Positions 26,466 through 37,036 of a DNA stretch of 64,000 nt are shown in pieces. A model generated the notes under the pieces. The model was not told the origin of the DNA. It made no database searches and saw only the letters and a list, made by a program, of their open reading frames with translations. This DNA is from Mesostigma viride (lineage: Eukaryota > Streptophyta > Mesostigmatophyceae > Mesostigmatales > Mesostigmataceae), in the NCBI GenBank assembly GCA_009746045.1, contig RPFO01000296.1, positions 62,001 to 126,000 on the forward strand, in the 5' to 3' direction. Made by a program: the position numbers and the translations under genes. Within the stretch, counting starts at the first letter, position 1. Each line of letters begins with the position of its first letter.

Positions 26466-28645
26466 GGACGTTTGCACAGGAAGGCTGCACAGGATGTTTG
26501 GAGGCTGCACATATGGGGCACTGGGCTTAGGGGCGCTAGTATCAGAGGCTTCGAACCCAGCTCGCGAGACGTGACCGCTTCCAAAGGCAGAGATTTGGGT
26601 TGAATCGGGTTGGCATGCGAGCGCTCTATCGGAAATCTCTTGGCTATGCCTACCCTGGGACTGGCACAGGTGTGAAAGGCCCTTCTTTTGCAAGTGGGTC
26701 GGTACTGGAGGTGACGGATAGGTATGGGAGGTGACGGATGGGGTCATCACAACCAGGCTGCGAGGCTAAGAAGGGGGGGGGGGGGGGGGGGCTACCACTG
26801 GATGGCCATTGGCCACTGCCGTAGGCGGTCCTGCCGACGGGTGCAGCCACTGCAGTGCAGGCCACTTTTTTTTCCCAATCACAATAGGGGGAGCATTGGG
26901 CCTTTGAGGGTCCTACCCCCATCAGTAGGACATGTGCCATTACCTGGGTGGCAAATGCGGTTGGCCTGATGGGCTGGCGCGCTGATGGGGTCACGTTGGG
27001 CGTGACGGCTGTCGGGCAGCAGAAGGGATGTCCGGGCGCACTTGTGCAGCATGCAGGTTGGTGGTAGTTATTACCAACCGCGCCAGCTTGAGTGTCCCAT
27101 TTTGGCCTTGTTGTTTTCCAGGTATGAGTCAGGCATACATATACAGGGGCCCTTGCCCTTTGTGTGTCGCCCTTGCAAGGCATGCGAGGCATGGCATTGC
27201 ATGGGGGGCAAAGGCTGGCACATCGGGGCCTTTCTCTGGGAAGCATATCTTGTTTGGCCTAGCTCGGCGTTGGCCTCGCTCCGGTGGGCGCCTGAGGTGT
27301 CCCGGCTGCACGCAATCAGCATTCCATTTACTCTGACATGCGTTTGTGCAAGGGTGTCCCTTGCCTTAAGTGGCTCGAGGGCAATTTAGGCCCATGGCGT
27401 GTGCGCGGCCGCGAGCGCGGGAGGACTGCTGCCGGCAGCCCTTGGACGGGTTGGGACCCTGGGATGGCATGCTGGAAAGTCAGAGCCTGGAATTAAGATG
27501 TGGTACACTGGATCTGTGCAAAAGCGACGACCTTTTATGAGAAGGGAGGGCCCCCACGAAGCCTAGTATATTGGCCGCGGTCACTGTAAAGGTCACTGTA
27601 AGGGGTGGCCCTCCTGAAGCCTAGCGCGGACGGGGCACAAATGCAACATCCCTTACAAGGTGCTCGCAATTTACCCATTTTCACATCGGCGTGCCCATCC
27701 TAAAACTCCTATGCATATGGCTAGCGCAAAGGCAGGCTTGACATTTTCATGGTCCAGTTCATTGGCCCCCTTCATGTGGCGCTCCCTCTGACCATCTTGT
27801 TATCACCTTATTAGAACACCATTCGCACGTCCATCAGCGCCGGTGCTTCTGAAAGCAGTGTGTGCTGCATCTTCTGGAAATTGGCGATGAGCGGTTGGTC
27901 TAGTTTCATTGGGTTTGGATCTGCGATCCAAATTTCACAGCTGGAAACTGAGGAAGTTTGCACTTGCGTGCCGAGGGTGCCGGGTTCTGAGCTGATGCTC
28001 GTCACCCTGGGATTTATCTGTAATACCATTTTTTCTCCTGCAATTGCAAGTTCCAAGCTAGCGTATCAGATCAGGAATGCAGTCGAGATGAGGCTGGGAA
28101 TGGGCTCATCCTTGTGCCTGGGCATGCGCTGTTCTTAGCCATGGTCCGTTTTTATTGTTGCTTTCAGGAGTTTGTGAGGGTGATCTGTGGATTGTATTGT
28201 TTTTGGGATGGCCGGCATGCCTGGCCGACATGAGACCAGGCACGGAGATGATAAAAGACAGGCAGAAACTGGCTCTGCATTTATGTGGGGTTAGTCAGGG
28301 AAAATTACCTTGATTTTTATTGCCGCATCGGCATGGGAGCCAAAGTGTAGGAGTAACACTTGCAGCTCGATATAAACTCATTTCAGTCTATTGTGTCGAC
28401 CTGTGCAGTTTTCAGTCCCTATAGGGCTCTGGTGCAGCATGTGCCTTCATGAAATACAACTCTATGCATGAAAGACAACTCTCTGCGCACCTTATTTGAT
28501 TTCATCCCTAACTTCAAGCCATTTTGACCATCCTGACCTACGTACGGCGGGGAGGGGTGGACGCTGGCTCAGTAGATCAAGAGAGTAGGTGGGGGCTCGG
28601 CTCGATAGAGACATCACCAAGCTCTAGCTCTCCGGGTATTTTGTG
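26466..28645. other. Intergenic, no gene seen
   Basis: I found no supported gene or repeat relative. A run of about 18 G lies at 26774-26791. The longest frames lack family features. Confidence 0.45.
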
Positions 28646-28840
28646 CAGTTCGCATATTCTGATTTGGCACGCCGCAAATGTGAAAACCATTTGCGTTCAG
28701 TGCCGGTCCGCGGAAAACGCGGAAAAACGCGATCTGCAAATGAATCCGGCCAGGCCGGAATCGAACTGAGGACCTCTCGCACCAATTTTGCTGACTATAG
28801 GACGGACGTCTCCGGATCCTAAGGCATCGCCAACCGCATA
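28646..28840 (-). mobile_element. tRNA-like SINE, minus copy
   Basis: On the minus strand the unit starts TGCGGTTGGCGATGCC and contains GTCCTATAGTCAGCAAAATT (A-box-like) and CAGTTCGATTCCGG (B-box-like), followed by a body with TTTGCAGATCGCG and GCGTTTTCCGCGG. The distance between the boxes is shorter than in a tRNA, so the anticodon arm is reduced. The plus-strand partner at 49457-49645 has the same order. Confidence 0.75.
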
Positions 28841-28946
28841 TATTTGCAATTCCCAAGGATCTGTATCGAATTTTTCTTTTGTTTCTCGCACTCGTAGGCA
28901 CATGCAGGTGCCGGCCTCGACCTAGCTAGCTGCTTGGCCGCACCAT

Positions 28947-30023
28947 TAATTAATTAATTAATTATCAACATCACTCCGTTGGGAGTAGATGTAGCACATA
29001 GCCCTGAGAAGGGGCATATGGCTTTTAATACATTCTAGGCTACTTCATGCAAGGGTGGGAATGTAAGCTACCCCTGCTCTAGGTGCACCAAGGCACCTGC
29101 ACCCTCATGGTCTATCACGCTATGCCCGGGTAAGGGGGGAGCATGCCTGTGAGGGAGGAAGATCATCATGGCTATACAAGAGCTAGGACATGGCTTCTCG
29201 ACAGAGAGCATCTCTCTGCATGGCATAGCATGGCTAAATTCTTAATGCAACATCCATGGGGGTCCCATTATAGACAAAGCATGGCTAAATGTTGAAGGCA
29301 TCATCCATGGGGGCCATTATGGGCGCACATGCGCGTGGGCCACATGCTAGGCTAAGCCTTACTAACCTACACTACTGGTATATATATTCCTAGTCTGAGG
29401 TGGCAGGAGGGGGCTGCCAGGGCTTGTGGTCAACGTGGATGACCGCCCCCTCCAGTATACCGGCTTCCCCCTTGCGCTCTGCCGGAGCTGAAGGTAGGCC
29501 GGCCATAGCTCGCGTCGCCGTTGTTGCTGGGCCAGGGTCAAGTCGTCGTCCAGCGTGAAGCGAGTCTCCGAGAGCTTCTTGCGGCATTTAAGGAACGCCA
29601 GCTTGTCCGCCATGTACTTAAAGGTGAGGAGCACGGGTGCCGGGCCAGCCTTCCCCGCGCGCGGGGGAGGCGGACAGCCGACATGTCCAGCTCACCAGTG
29701 AGTAACATGGGGGCAAGAATGGCGCGCTTAAATGCCTCAAGAAGGCTCGTGGAGGTCTCACCTGCCTGCTGGTCGAAGTGCTTGACGATGACATTGTGGC
29801 TGCGCCGCGCGATGTCGGCTTCCTCGCGAAGGTCGAGGGCTTGTTGCTTGAGTTGTGCCGAGATGGTGGAGGTGGTGGAGGTGGTGTGCTGCTTAAGCAA
29901 GTCCGCCCAGGTGGAGGGAGCATCGCCGGCCGGGCCAGCAGGCGCCGGCTTGGCGGCAATGTCCTTCACCGCCTGGGCGGTGAGGCCGGCGGTGTCATGC
30001 AAGCTCTCAAGGGCGTTGGCGGT
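28947..30023 (-). mobile_element. ORF1-only LINE-like element, second copy
   Basis: GGCCGCACCAT at 28936-28946 and 30024-30034 marks the target site. The element reads on the minus strand: end of ORF1, a 3' UTR collinear with that of 1748-3811, a hairpin at 28968-28992 (ACAT/ATGT, ACTCC/GGAGT, loop CAAC) and a TTAATTAA tail. It is cut at the 5' side within ORF1. As in the other copy, the 3' UTR follows ORF1 directly with no reverse-transcriptase sequence. Confidence 0.9.
29362..30002 (-). pseudogene. LINE ORF1-like protein, partial, frame-shifted once
   Basis: It reads MHDTAGLTAQAVKDIAAKPA, then a helical region 'QLKQQALDLREEADIARRSH' and 'NVIVKHFDQQAGETSTSL'. After a frame change near 29640 come 'YMADKLAFLKCRKKLSETRF', 'TLDDDLTLAQQQRRRELWPA' and 'YLQLRQSARGKPVYWRG', followed at the end by a change to the frame giving 'AVIHVDHKPWQ'. 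The last part matches the shape of L1 ORF1 C-terminal domains, which bind the element RNA. The N-terminus is missing. Confidence 0.7.
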
Positions 30024-30067
30024 GGCCGCACCATGGCCCGCACAGATCAGGAAGACACTCAGATAGA

Positions 30068-31459
30068 CTAGCCACCACCAAGCCCGCGCAGCCAGCTAGT
30101 CCGCTTTATCCTCACATGGCAGGCTGGTACGTAGCATCAGATAGCGTGACTAGCTAGCACCAAGCCCGTGCAGCCAGGGCGGGCGCACTTTGTCCAGCCT
30201 CACATGGCAGGCCCCCAGCTGGCGGCCTGGCTGTGCGCGGCAAGGTGGCCACCCCTGAACTTTCCGCGATAGGCTAGGCATGGACATGCGATTGTGCTAA
30301 TTCCTTGAAAGCATTCGGACCGGAATGCTAGCTCAATTCTCATAACATGACTACAGCAACACGTAGACTGCTTCACGTGCGCGTTAGCATAACGATCGAA
30401 TTATAGTTGTCTCACTTAAGAAGTTCTTCGTGGGATGGATATGGTATGGGGTGGATGGATCTAGCAATCTTCTTTCTAGTTTCAGGGTTGCGGGCACCAC
30501 GGCCCGAATCACTATGAATGCCAAACTGGGTCACACGCGGATCGAGCCCCCACTGATTGACGCAGGGGGGTGGTGTCCTTCATAGCCGTCTACCACCTAT
30601 CTTTACGAGTCATCTCGGCCTGAATCGCTCGGCCTGGTTACTAAATTGGTCACGCGTGCGGCCGGAGCCCCCACTGACTTGGGGGCGGTGTCCTTCATAA
30701 CTCTCTGCCACCTAACTTTACAAGTCATGTGACTCAATTGGACAGCAAACTGATGCTGTCAAAATGAGTCAGCCATGTTCCTGTGAGGCCCTGCCTCATG
30801 CCTGGGCTCACTCGCCGCTTGTGTGCAGTCACGTGTAGAGAAAACGGCAACAACTGGTGGTGCAGGCTGCTCGCCAGGCACCTTGTATCTTTCATTGAAG
30901 TCCTGTGGCACAGCACCACAGGGCTGGCCTGCCCCAGTAACATAAACCAGTGCCTGAACTGCCCCGGTGACGTATGTCAGCCCACGTTCCCCCCAAACCT
31001 ACACAAGCCACTGCACCACGGCCAGGCAACGTACCTCTCGTCCCGAGACAAGGTAAATGCCACTGTTAGCCAGGTCTGTGCTAAAGGGTCACGGCTAGAT
31101 TTTAATTCCGTAACAAGGTTGCCACAACCGGCATTCGAAGAGCCATGCGTGTGCAACCTGAACGCATTCAGTGCGGATAGCACACTGCCTGAATCTCGTG
31201 CATGCCCTGACACCTGGCAGCAACCGCATCATCATAGAGATGCCATGATACAACCACATCCGGAATAATGAAGTGATGACGACGGATCCACATCCCACGT
31301 CAATCCGCCTTCTTAGACAGCACGTGAACGGCATTACCTCTGTCTCGCCACAATGAGTGTCGCCTGAGTCGTACAAATAACCCGCAACCCTGCAGGCCCT
31401 CGTGAAGGCACTTGTGGTATCCCCACAGTGGCTCAGCCCGCGATAAACTAATTGTAGTA
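30068..31459. other. Intergenic with old repeats
   Basis: An imperfect tandem duplication with ACCAAGCCCG-GCAGCCAG and CTCACATGGCAGGC lies at 30068-30215. Bases 30485-30550 are the inverted partner of 1506-1570. AGCCCCCACTGA with GTGTCCTTCATA occurs twice (about 30545 and 30667). No gene was recognised. Confidence 0.5.
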
Positions 31460-33670
31460 CTAATATCCTAGCGGGCTATATCCAAATGTCTGGAGGTATG
31501 CAGCCATTTCTGGGTTCCAGCCCGAGGCCGCTTGGAAGATGGACTCATAATGGATTGGAAGATGGATTCTCCCGATTTTTGGCCTGCGCTGGTTGTCTCC
31601 TTGATAAGTCCTTCTGGAATCGGAAATACTGCTCTGCAGGTCAGCCCCTGCCCCCACCAAGTATTTCACAACCCCCAGATTCCTGCTCTCAACCGCCGCA
31701 AGGATAACCGAAATCTGATTATAACGATCGCAAACTCTCGTTGCGTTAGGGTCGGCACCTGCTTGCACAAGGCATTTGACAATCTCCAAGTCCCCGATGC
31801 AAATGGCCTCGAAAAGTATCGGTGCGACAGCATTCAGATTTCGGCAGCAGCCCACGCTGTTCGGGTCAGCGCCTGCCTGCACCAGGCGTTCCACGATCTC
31901 CAGGCTTCTGCTGATAACCCCCGCGTGGAGAGGCAGCTCCCGGCAATCATAACCGGCAACTTCTCTTGGCAGCGCATTCGGGTCTGCCCCCGCCTGGAGC
32001 AGCCGCTCGACCATGGCAAGGCTCTTTGCGCGAATGGCCGACACAAGAGCAGCCCCGAGGTATGCAGCCCTTTGAGAGAGAGGGTCAGGCAGACATGCCG
32101 CTGCCTGCAACAGGGCTTCCAGCACTGGCATTGTGCCCTTCAACGCGGCAGCACAGAGGCAGACACCCAGGCTGTTCAGGTCGGTAACCCCTTTCTCGAG
32201 CACCAGCTGCACCAGCTCACCATGCTCCAGAATGGCCTCTATGGCTGGACGGCCGCTTCCCTCCGCACCGAGGCTCGCCCCCGCCTCCAGCAGCAGGGCC
32301 GCCACACCCCATCTCTTGCCTTGCACGGCCAGCAGCAGGGGCGTCTCGACGGTGCTTCCATTCTGTCCGCTGCAGCGAGCGGCGTCCACCTGTACGTTGG
32401 GCGCGCGCAGGAGGGACTTGACAACGCCCTCCTCCGAGGCAACATGAAGAGCGGTTTCATTCTTGATACCATAATTGGAAGCGGCAGCATTCACGTCCGC
32501 ACCGGCAGTCACCAGGGTGTCCACGATGTCCACTAAACTCTTGGCCGCCGCAATGTGTAGCGCGGCCCAACCCTGATAGCCCATAGATCTGCAAACGTCC
32601 AGCCTAGCCCCCCATCTCACCAAGCACTTCACCACCTCTGTGTGTCCGTTGTCGACCGCGAGGTGTAGAGCAGTCTCGGCCTTGATGACGTCACGGGATG
32701 CGGTAGTGTCCACATTAGCACCTGCCGCCAGTAGCACGTCAGCAATTTCAACGTATCCCTTGGCGGCAGCAACGTGCAGGGCATTCCATTTCTTGCCGCT
32801 TCCTTCCTTGCACTTGTCCAGCAATGCCCCTGACTGTGCCAGGCACTTGACCACCTCGAGGTGATTGTTCTCCGCCGCGAGGTGAAGCGGCGTAGAACCA
32901 CTGTCATCCGCCACGTTCAGGTCCACCCCGAAATGGACGAAGTGCTTGATCACGTCCAGCCGCCCCGTCTGTGCCGCCCAATGCAGCGGTGGCGGCATCA
33001 GCGCTTTTGATGCCGCACATGAATAGGTCTCCAGCCACACCCACACCGCAGCCTTCTCCGCATCAAGTCCCGCGCTGGGCAGCGGCGCTTTGGATGCTGC
33101 GCACATGTGCGGGTCTATCCACCTGTCCACTGCCCTCTCATCGTCAACCCCCTGCAAAGAGCTCGCGTCAACCCCAGCTTGCGACCTGGCTTCCCCCAGC
33201 TCCATCTCCAGTGCCTTTCCCGCCGTCCTCTTCTGCTTCTTGGCAGCATTGGCAGCTTCAGCAGCAACGGCATCACTAACAGCGCTGACAGCGTTGCCCT
33301 CGTCGCCGGCATTGGCCTCCAGTGTGGCAGCTTGCGCCTTGGCATTCAGCTGCTCCAGCTCCAGCGCGGCAGCTTGCGATTTGGCTTTCTCCTCATCAGC
33401 CCCTGCGGCATCATCCCCTTTCGACACCTTGGATCTCAACACCTCCAGCTCAAGCATCGTTTGAGCCAGTTGCGCATCCCTCAGCTCCCCCTTCACCCGT
33501 GCCAGGTCCACCCTCAGTGCCTCCAACTGAGCCCTCAATGCACCCAGCTCCCCCTCGTGCCTTTTCCGCTGTGCCTCCATCTCTTCCTCGTGCTTCCTCG
33601 ACAGCTCTAATCCCAGCGCCCGCAATTCCAGCTGTAGTGCTGCCAGCTCGTGCTGCCGCTCAGCCTCCAT
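31460..33670 (-). CDS. Coiled-coil ankyrin-repeat protein (736 aa)
   Basis: A single uninterrupted frame runs from ATG (33670) to TAG. Residues 1 to about 120 are a charged coiled coil ('LEALRVDLARVKGELRDAQL'), followed by an Ala-rich linker and, from about residue 225, a run of ankyrin repeats ('PPLHWAAQTGRLDVIKHF', 'GSTPLHLAAENNHLEVVKCL', and others with 'ALHIAAAK'). Ankyrin repeats bind other proteins; the partner is unknown. The coil resembles that of the F-box gene at 38.6 kb, and the repeats are paralogous to the gene at 47.5 kb. Near the end, residues 'YQGDNQRRPKIGR' come from a dispersed repeat (plus-strand 31568-31606). No intron is needed. Confidence 0.9.
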   Translation of the reverse strand: MEAERQHELAALQLELRALGLELSRKHEEEMEAQRKRHEGELGALRAQLEALRVDLARVKGELRDAQLAQTMLELEVLRSKVSKGDDAAGADEEKAKSQAAALELEQLNAKAQAATLEANAGDEGNAVSAVSDAVAAEAANAAKKQKRTAGKALEMELGEARSQAGVDASSLQGVDDERAVDRWIDPHMCAASKAPLPSAGLDAEKAAVWVWLETYSCAASKALMPPPLHWAAQTGRLDVIKHFVHFGVDLNVADDSGSTPLHLAAENNHLEVVKCLAQSGALLDKCKEGSGKKWNALHVAAAKGYVEIADVLLAAGANVDTTASRDVIKAETALHLAVDNGHTEVVKCLVRWGARLDVCRSMGYQGWAALHIAAAKSLVDIVDTLVTAGADVNAAASNYGIKNETALHVASEEGVVKSLLRAPNVQVDAARCSGQNGSTVETPLLLAVQGKRWGVAALLLEAGASLGAEGSGRPAIEAILEHGELVQLVLEKGVTDLNSLGVCLCAAALKGTMPVLEALLQAAACLPDPLSQRAAYLGAALVSAIRAKSLAMVERLLQAGADPNALPREVAGYDCRELPLHAGVISRSLEIVERLVQAGADPNSVGCCRNLNAVAPILFEAICIGDLEIVKCLVQAGADPNATRVCDRYNQISVILAAVESRNLGVVKYLVGAGADLQSSISDSRRTYQGDNQRRPKIGRIHLPIHYESIFQAASGWNPEMAAYLQTFGYSPLGY
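31568..31606 (+). repeat. Dispersed 3'-end family copy lying inside the ankyrin coding frame
   Basis: TTCTCCCGATTTTTGGCCTG then CGCTGGTTGTCTCCTTGATA matches the repeat family found at 49663-49698 and elsewhere. The gene reads through it on the other strand without a stop. No clean target-site copies were found. Confidence 0.7.
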
Positions 33671-35504
33671 GATGGTTGGGCGTGATGGTCGGGCGTGCAG
33701 CGGACAGCCACGGTGACCTCGGCACGATGTGCTGTTGACCTCGGCACGATGTGCTGTTGCTTTGAGATCCTGACCGATTCTGGATCACTGCAATTGTTGT
33801 TTTAATATTGCATTACGAGGCAGGGAAGGAAAGGGGGGGGGGGGGGGGGGGAGGAGGAGGGGCAGCATTAGAGGAGGAGAATAGAAAATCATGCATAAAC
33901 ACGTAAGTGTTTTTGTTTCTGGTAGTGTCAAGGCCAGCAAGTGTTCTTGCCTATGAAACGAGAACATGTCATAGATTGAGCTAGATCTGCACATGACAGG
34001 AAGTTGAAAAACTGCACTGTTGTTGAATCTTGTCCGGAAAAAGATGCTATGGCTACGACGCTACATCTTTCATGGTAGCGCTTGGCAAAATGGAAACACA
34101 AGGGCAAGTGCAACGCAAATATCGGAAACCCACCAGAGCCTGTTCAGGTGGCTCCCCACCCGATGGCAGCGCTGCTCCCAGCCGGGCCACCACGACTCGT
34201 CGTTTGCCTGATAGCCGCCTGTTCCTAGACGTCTGCTGGTCTTACCCCTTCCCCGGGACAAACTTCCAAGAAATGGGTGTCAGTTGAATAAAAGGCTGTA
34301 TGTTGCTCTGCTGATCCCATGCCCGTCCCGACAACACAGGCATTTCCGAGACATGGGTACACGTCTAGCTATTGCCGTTGTCGCCGTGCGAAACCATTCA
34401 TCCCTCGACAACACAGGCCAACCAAGAAAAGACGTATGGGGTGGACAAGGGCGGCAAAGGTAAGCAAGCATTATTATCTAGCGAGCATGATTGCAAGTAG
34501 CCCCTTTGCCTGTGGCAAGTTGCCGGGCGCGTTAGGATTACCGTTCGACGGTGAATTTTCCGAGGTCGACTTCATTGAGCCGACGTACTGAGTGACCTCA
34601 TTCGAAAAGACGCCTGTGCTTGGACGGTGTTTATCCCTAGCCATGGTCCATAACATGTGAGGTTACACCAGTGACCTCAGTGAACGGGTCACCTCGGTGT
34701 TCGAGTTTCTTTGCCTGTGCTGGCAGGGTGATGGTTCGATGGATGAGTTGAGTTGAGTTGAGTTTACTCCCCAGTCGAGTTTATGGTTCGATGGATGGTT
34801 CTATGGATGGCTAATTGGCTATGGATGGTTCGATGGATGGCTAATTGGCTATGGAATAAGTATGGATGGTACCTCTCTTAGGCTGATTTTCTATCGGGTG
34901 ACCTTCATGACTCATGCGCAAAACTGCTTTCGGCCGTAACAACTTCGGGCCGTGCTCTAACTTCTGCCTGCCACACCGCGGACCGGCCATGACAGCCGGC
35001 AGCACCCGAGTTCCCCCCCTGAACGGGACCTCGCCTGAAACGGCTTGAACGGTGAGCGTACAGGAGAAAGCCATGGCTGATGGCGGCCCTGGCCGATATG
35101 TACTGTAGCCAAAAGGCCACACTGCGTGAGACTGCGCGAGAGTGCGCGACAGTCAATGCCCACAGGACGAAGGTCACGTGACGCTCGCTCGCGGGCAGCT
35201 AGCCCATTTATGTCGCCCACTGACCCCCATAATGAATGCGTGCTTTTTATGAGATAAGGACACGTTCTAGGCATTCGAGAAGAAGGATGTCGAGAAAAAG
35301 CGACTTGGGCCGCGCGACCATAGCTAGCTATTCCAATATCTGGTATCTCCGCCCAGGAATGGCGGACGGGGGCTGGGGCCGGCCCCGTCACGCAGTGTTT
35401 TTGAGCAAGTGAGTGCTCGCTGATCATCAGTCGCTCGGACGATGTTAAGGAGAATTCACTTTATGCAACGGATCAGCTGACGCCAGCTGTCCGACATCCT
35501 CGGT
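33671..35504. other. Intergenic between ankyrin and U-box kinase genes
   Basis: A G run lies at 33833-33850 and GGATGGTTCGATGGATGGCT-type short repeats at about 34735-34870. The two flanking genes point away from each other, so both promoters should lie here, but I could not name a promoter motif. Confidence 0.4.
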
Positions 35505-35878
35505 ATCAGCAGAGCACAGCTCGATACGAAATAACAGGGCTTCTCGAAGCGCGCGGCCTCTCGTGAAAATGGATTTGAGCACGCACGTCGTCTGCCCTCT
35601 CTCCCTCGACCTCATGACCGATCCCGTAATGCTGGTCGAGACCGGCGAGATCTTCGAGCGGAGCGCAATACAGGGCTGGTTCGACCGGGGCATCAGCAGA
35701 GCACAGCTCGATACGAAATAACAGGGCTTCTCGAAGCGCGCGGCCTCTCGTGAAAATGGATTTGAGCACGCACCTCGTCTGCCCTCTCTCCCTCGACCTC
35801 ATGACCGATCCCGTAATGCTGGTCGAGACCGGCGAGGTCTTCGAGCGGAGCGCAATACAGGGCTGGTTCGACCGGGGC
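35505..35878 (+). repeat. Fresh 187-bp tandem duplication of the kinase gene start
   Basis: 35505-35691 and 35692-35878 are direct copies that appear to differ at only two bases (G/C in the sixth codon region and A/G in the GAGATC/GAGGTC word). The unit covers the 5' leader, the ATG and the first half of the U-box. Confidence 0.95.
35569..35721 (+). CDS. Upstream reading frame: half U-box peptide (50 aa)
   Basis: The first copy of the duplicated start opens with ATG in the same surroundings (GTGAAAATGGAT) as the real gene. It encodes MDLSTHVVCPLSLDLMTDPV and on to GWFDRG, then runs into the second copy's leader and ends at TAA as 'ISRAQLDTK'. If transcription starts upstream, this is an upstream reading frame that would lower translation of the kinase. 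It cannot fold as a full U-box. Confidence 0.5.
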   Translation: MDLSTHVVCPLSLDLMTDPVMLVETGEIFERSAIQGWFDRGISRAQLDTK

Positions 35879-37036
35879 AACGCGACCGACCCCTGGACGA
35901 GGCGGCCGTTGGCCAGCACCCGCCTCGTGCCTGTCCGCCTGCTTCGCCGGCTGGTGGAGGACTGGGTGGAGCAGCGGAGGGAGCAGCAGCGGGTCGAGGA
36001 GGAGCAGGAAACGACGCGCGCCATGCTCGGCGCGCTCGAGGACGACAGCGTGGTCTTCATCGCGCCGGAGCGTCTCACGCTCGGGAGGGAAATCGGGCGC
36101 GGCGGCATGGGCGTCGTCCGGTCTGCCATCCTGCAACCAGCCGGGAAGGAAGTGGCCGTGAAAATGCTTCCGTTGCAGGTGCTATCGCAGGACGCATCGG
36201 CGGCGTTCCGTCGCGAGGTCAAGGTGCTGCAGCGGGGGTCCACCTTCTGCCACAACGTGTGCCGCTTCCTGGGCGTGACGAGGCTGGAGAACCACCTGTG
36301 CATCGTCATGTTCAAGTACGAGCGGTCCCTGGAAGATGTCATCAGCGCAGCCAGGGAGAGCTTCACCCTAGTGAAGCCGGGTGCACCTGACCATGCCGGG
36401 CAGCAGGGGCCGCCTAATACTTGCATCCCCTACCCGCGGCTGCTACTTCTGGCACAGGACATCTGCCTCGCAATGGCCGACCTGCACCGCCAGCACATCA
36501 TCGTGCAGGACCTCAAGCCGGGCAATGTATTGATAGATGCCTACGGCCGCGCGGTCGTGGCCGATTTCGGCATCTCCCTCGCGGTGGAGCATACGCTATC
36601 GGCGCGAAAGGTGACTAGCATTGTGGGCTCCATCCACTACATGGCCCCAGAGCAGCATGACCCGGACGAGAACGCTACCGGTGTGACCACGCAGGCCGAC
36701 GTGTGGGCGTTTGGTTGCCTGATTACGGCCATGGCGACGGGGCGGGGACCCTGGGAGGGGCTCCAGATGCGCCAGGTCATCACCAACGTGCTGGTGCGGA
36801 GGCAGACGCCGCTGGTGCCCGAGGTCCTACCGGAGGGGCTGCGGGACATGGTGCGGCGCTGCTTCTGTTTCGACCCGGCGGAGCGGCCCACGTTTGACGA
36901 GATGCTGGTGGTGCTGCGGCAGGCGTGGGGGCAGCAGATCAGCGGGGGACAGCCAGGTGGCGCAGCTGCAAGGCCTGCTGAGGTGCCATTGCCGGGGGGA
37001 GAGTGGCCTTCACATATCTTGGTACGTTCATGTTGA
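35756..37036 (+). CDS. U-box and protein kinase fusion (426 aa)
   Basis: ATG at 35756 (MDLSTHLVCPLSLDLMTDPV) is preferred to the upstream GTG in frame. Residues 6-70 form a U-box, the RING-like fold of ubiquitin E3 ligases that recruits an E2. A short charged helix follows. The kinase domain has the Gly loop GRGGMG (114-119), Lys136 in AVK, Asp252 in the catalytic loop VQDLKPGN, DFG at 270-272 and APE at 297-299. The usual HRD reads VQD, so it is a non-RD kinase, often seen in immune-type plant kinases. Plant U-box kinases usually have the kinase first and the U-box at the C-terminus; here the order is reversed. All catalytic residues needed for phosphotransfer are present. There are no introns. 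Confidence 0.92.
   Translation: MDLSTHLVCPLSLDLMTDPVMLVETGEVFERSAIQGWFDRGNATDPWTRRPLASTRLVPVRLLRRLVEDWVEQRREQQRVEEEQETTRAMLGALEDDSVVFIAPERLTLGREIGRGGMGVVRSAILQPAGKEVAVKMLPLQVLSQDASAAFRREVKVLQRGSTFCHNVCRFLGVTRLENHLCIVMFKYERSLEDVISAARESFTLVKPGAPDHAGQQGPPNTCIPYPRLLLLAQDICLAMADLHRQHIIVQDLKPGNVLIDAYGRAVVADFGISLAVEHTLSARKVTSIVGSIHYMAPEQHDPDENATGVTTQADVWAFGCLITAMATGRGPWEGLQMRQVITNVLVRRQTPLVPEVLPEGLRDMVRRCFCFDPAERPTFDEMLVVLRQAWGQQISGGQPGGAAARPAEVPLPGGEWPSHILVRSC

Noticed and set aside
27811-28056. Small minus-strand frame (MELAIAGEKMVLQINPRV...)
   Set aside because: Composition is protein-like but no family, splice signal or neighbour supports it.
31532-32536. Plus-strand 334-residue frame
   Set aside because: Antisense of the ankyrin repeats.
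35506-36426. Minus-strand 306-residue frame
   Set aside because: Antisense of the U-box kinase and its duplicated start.
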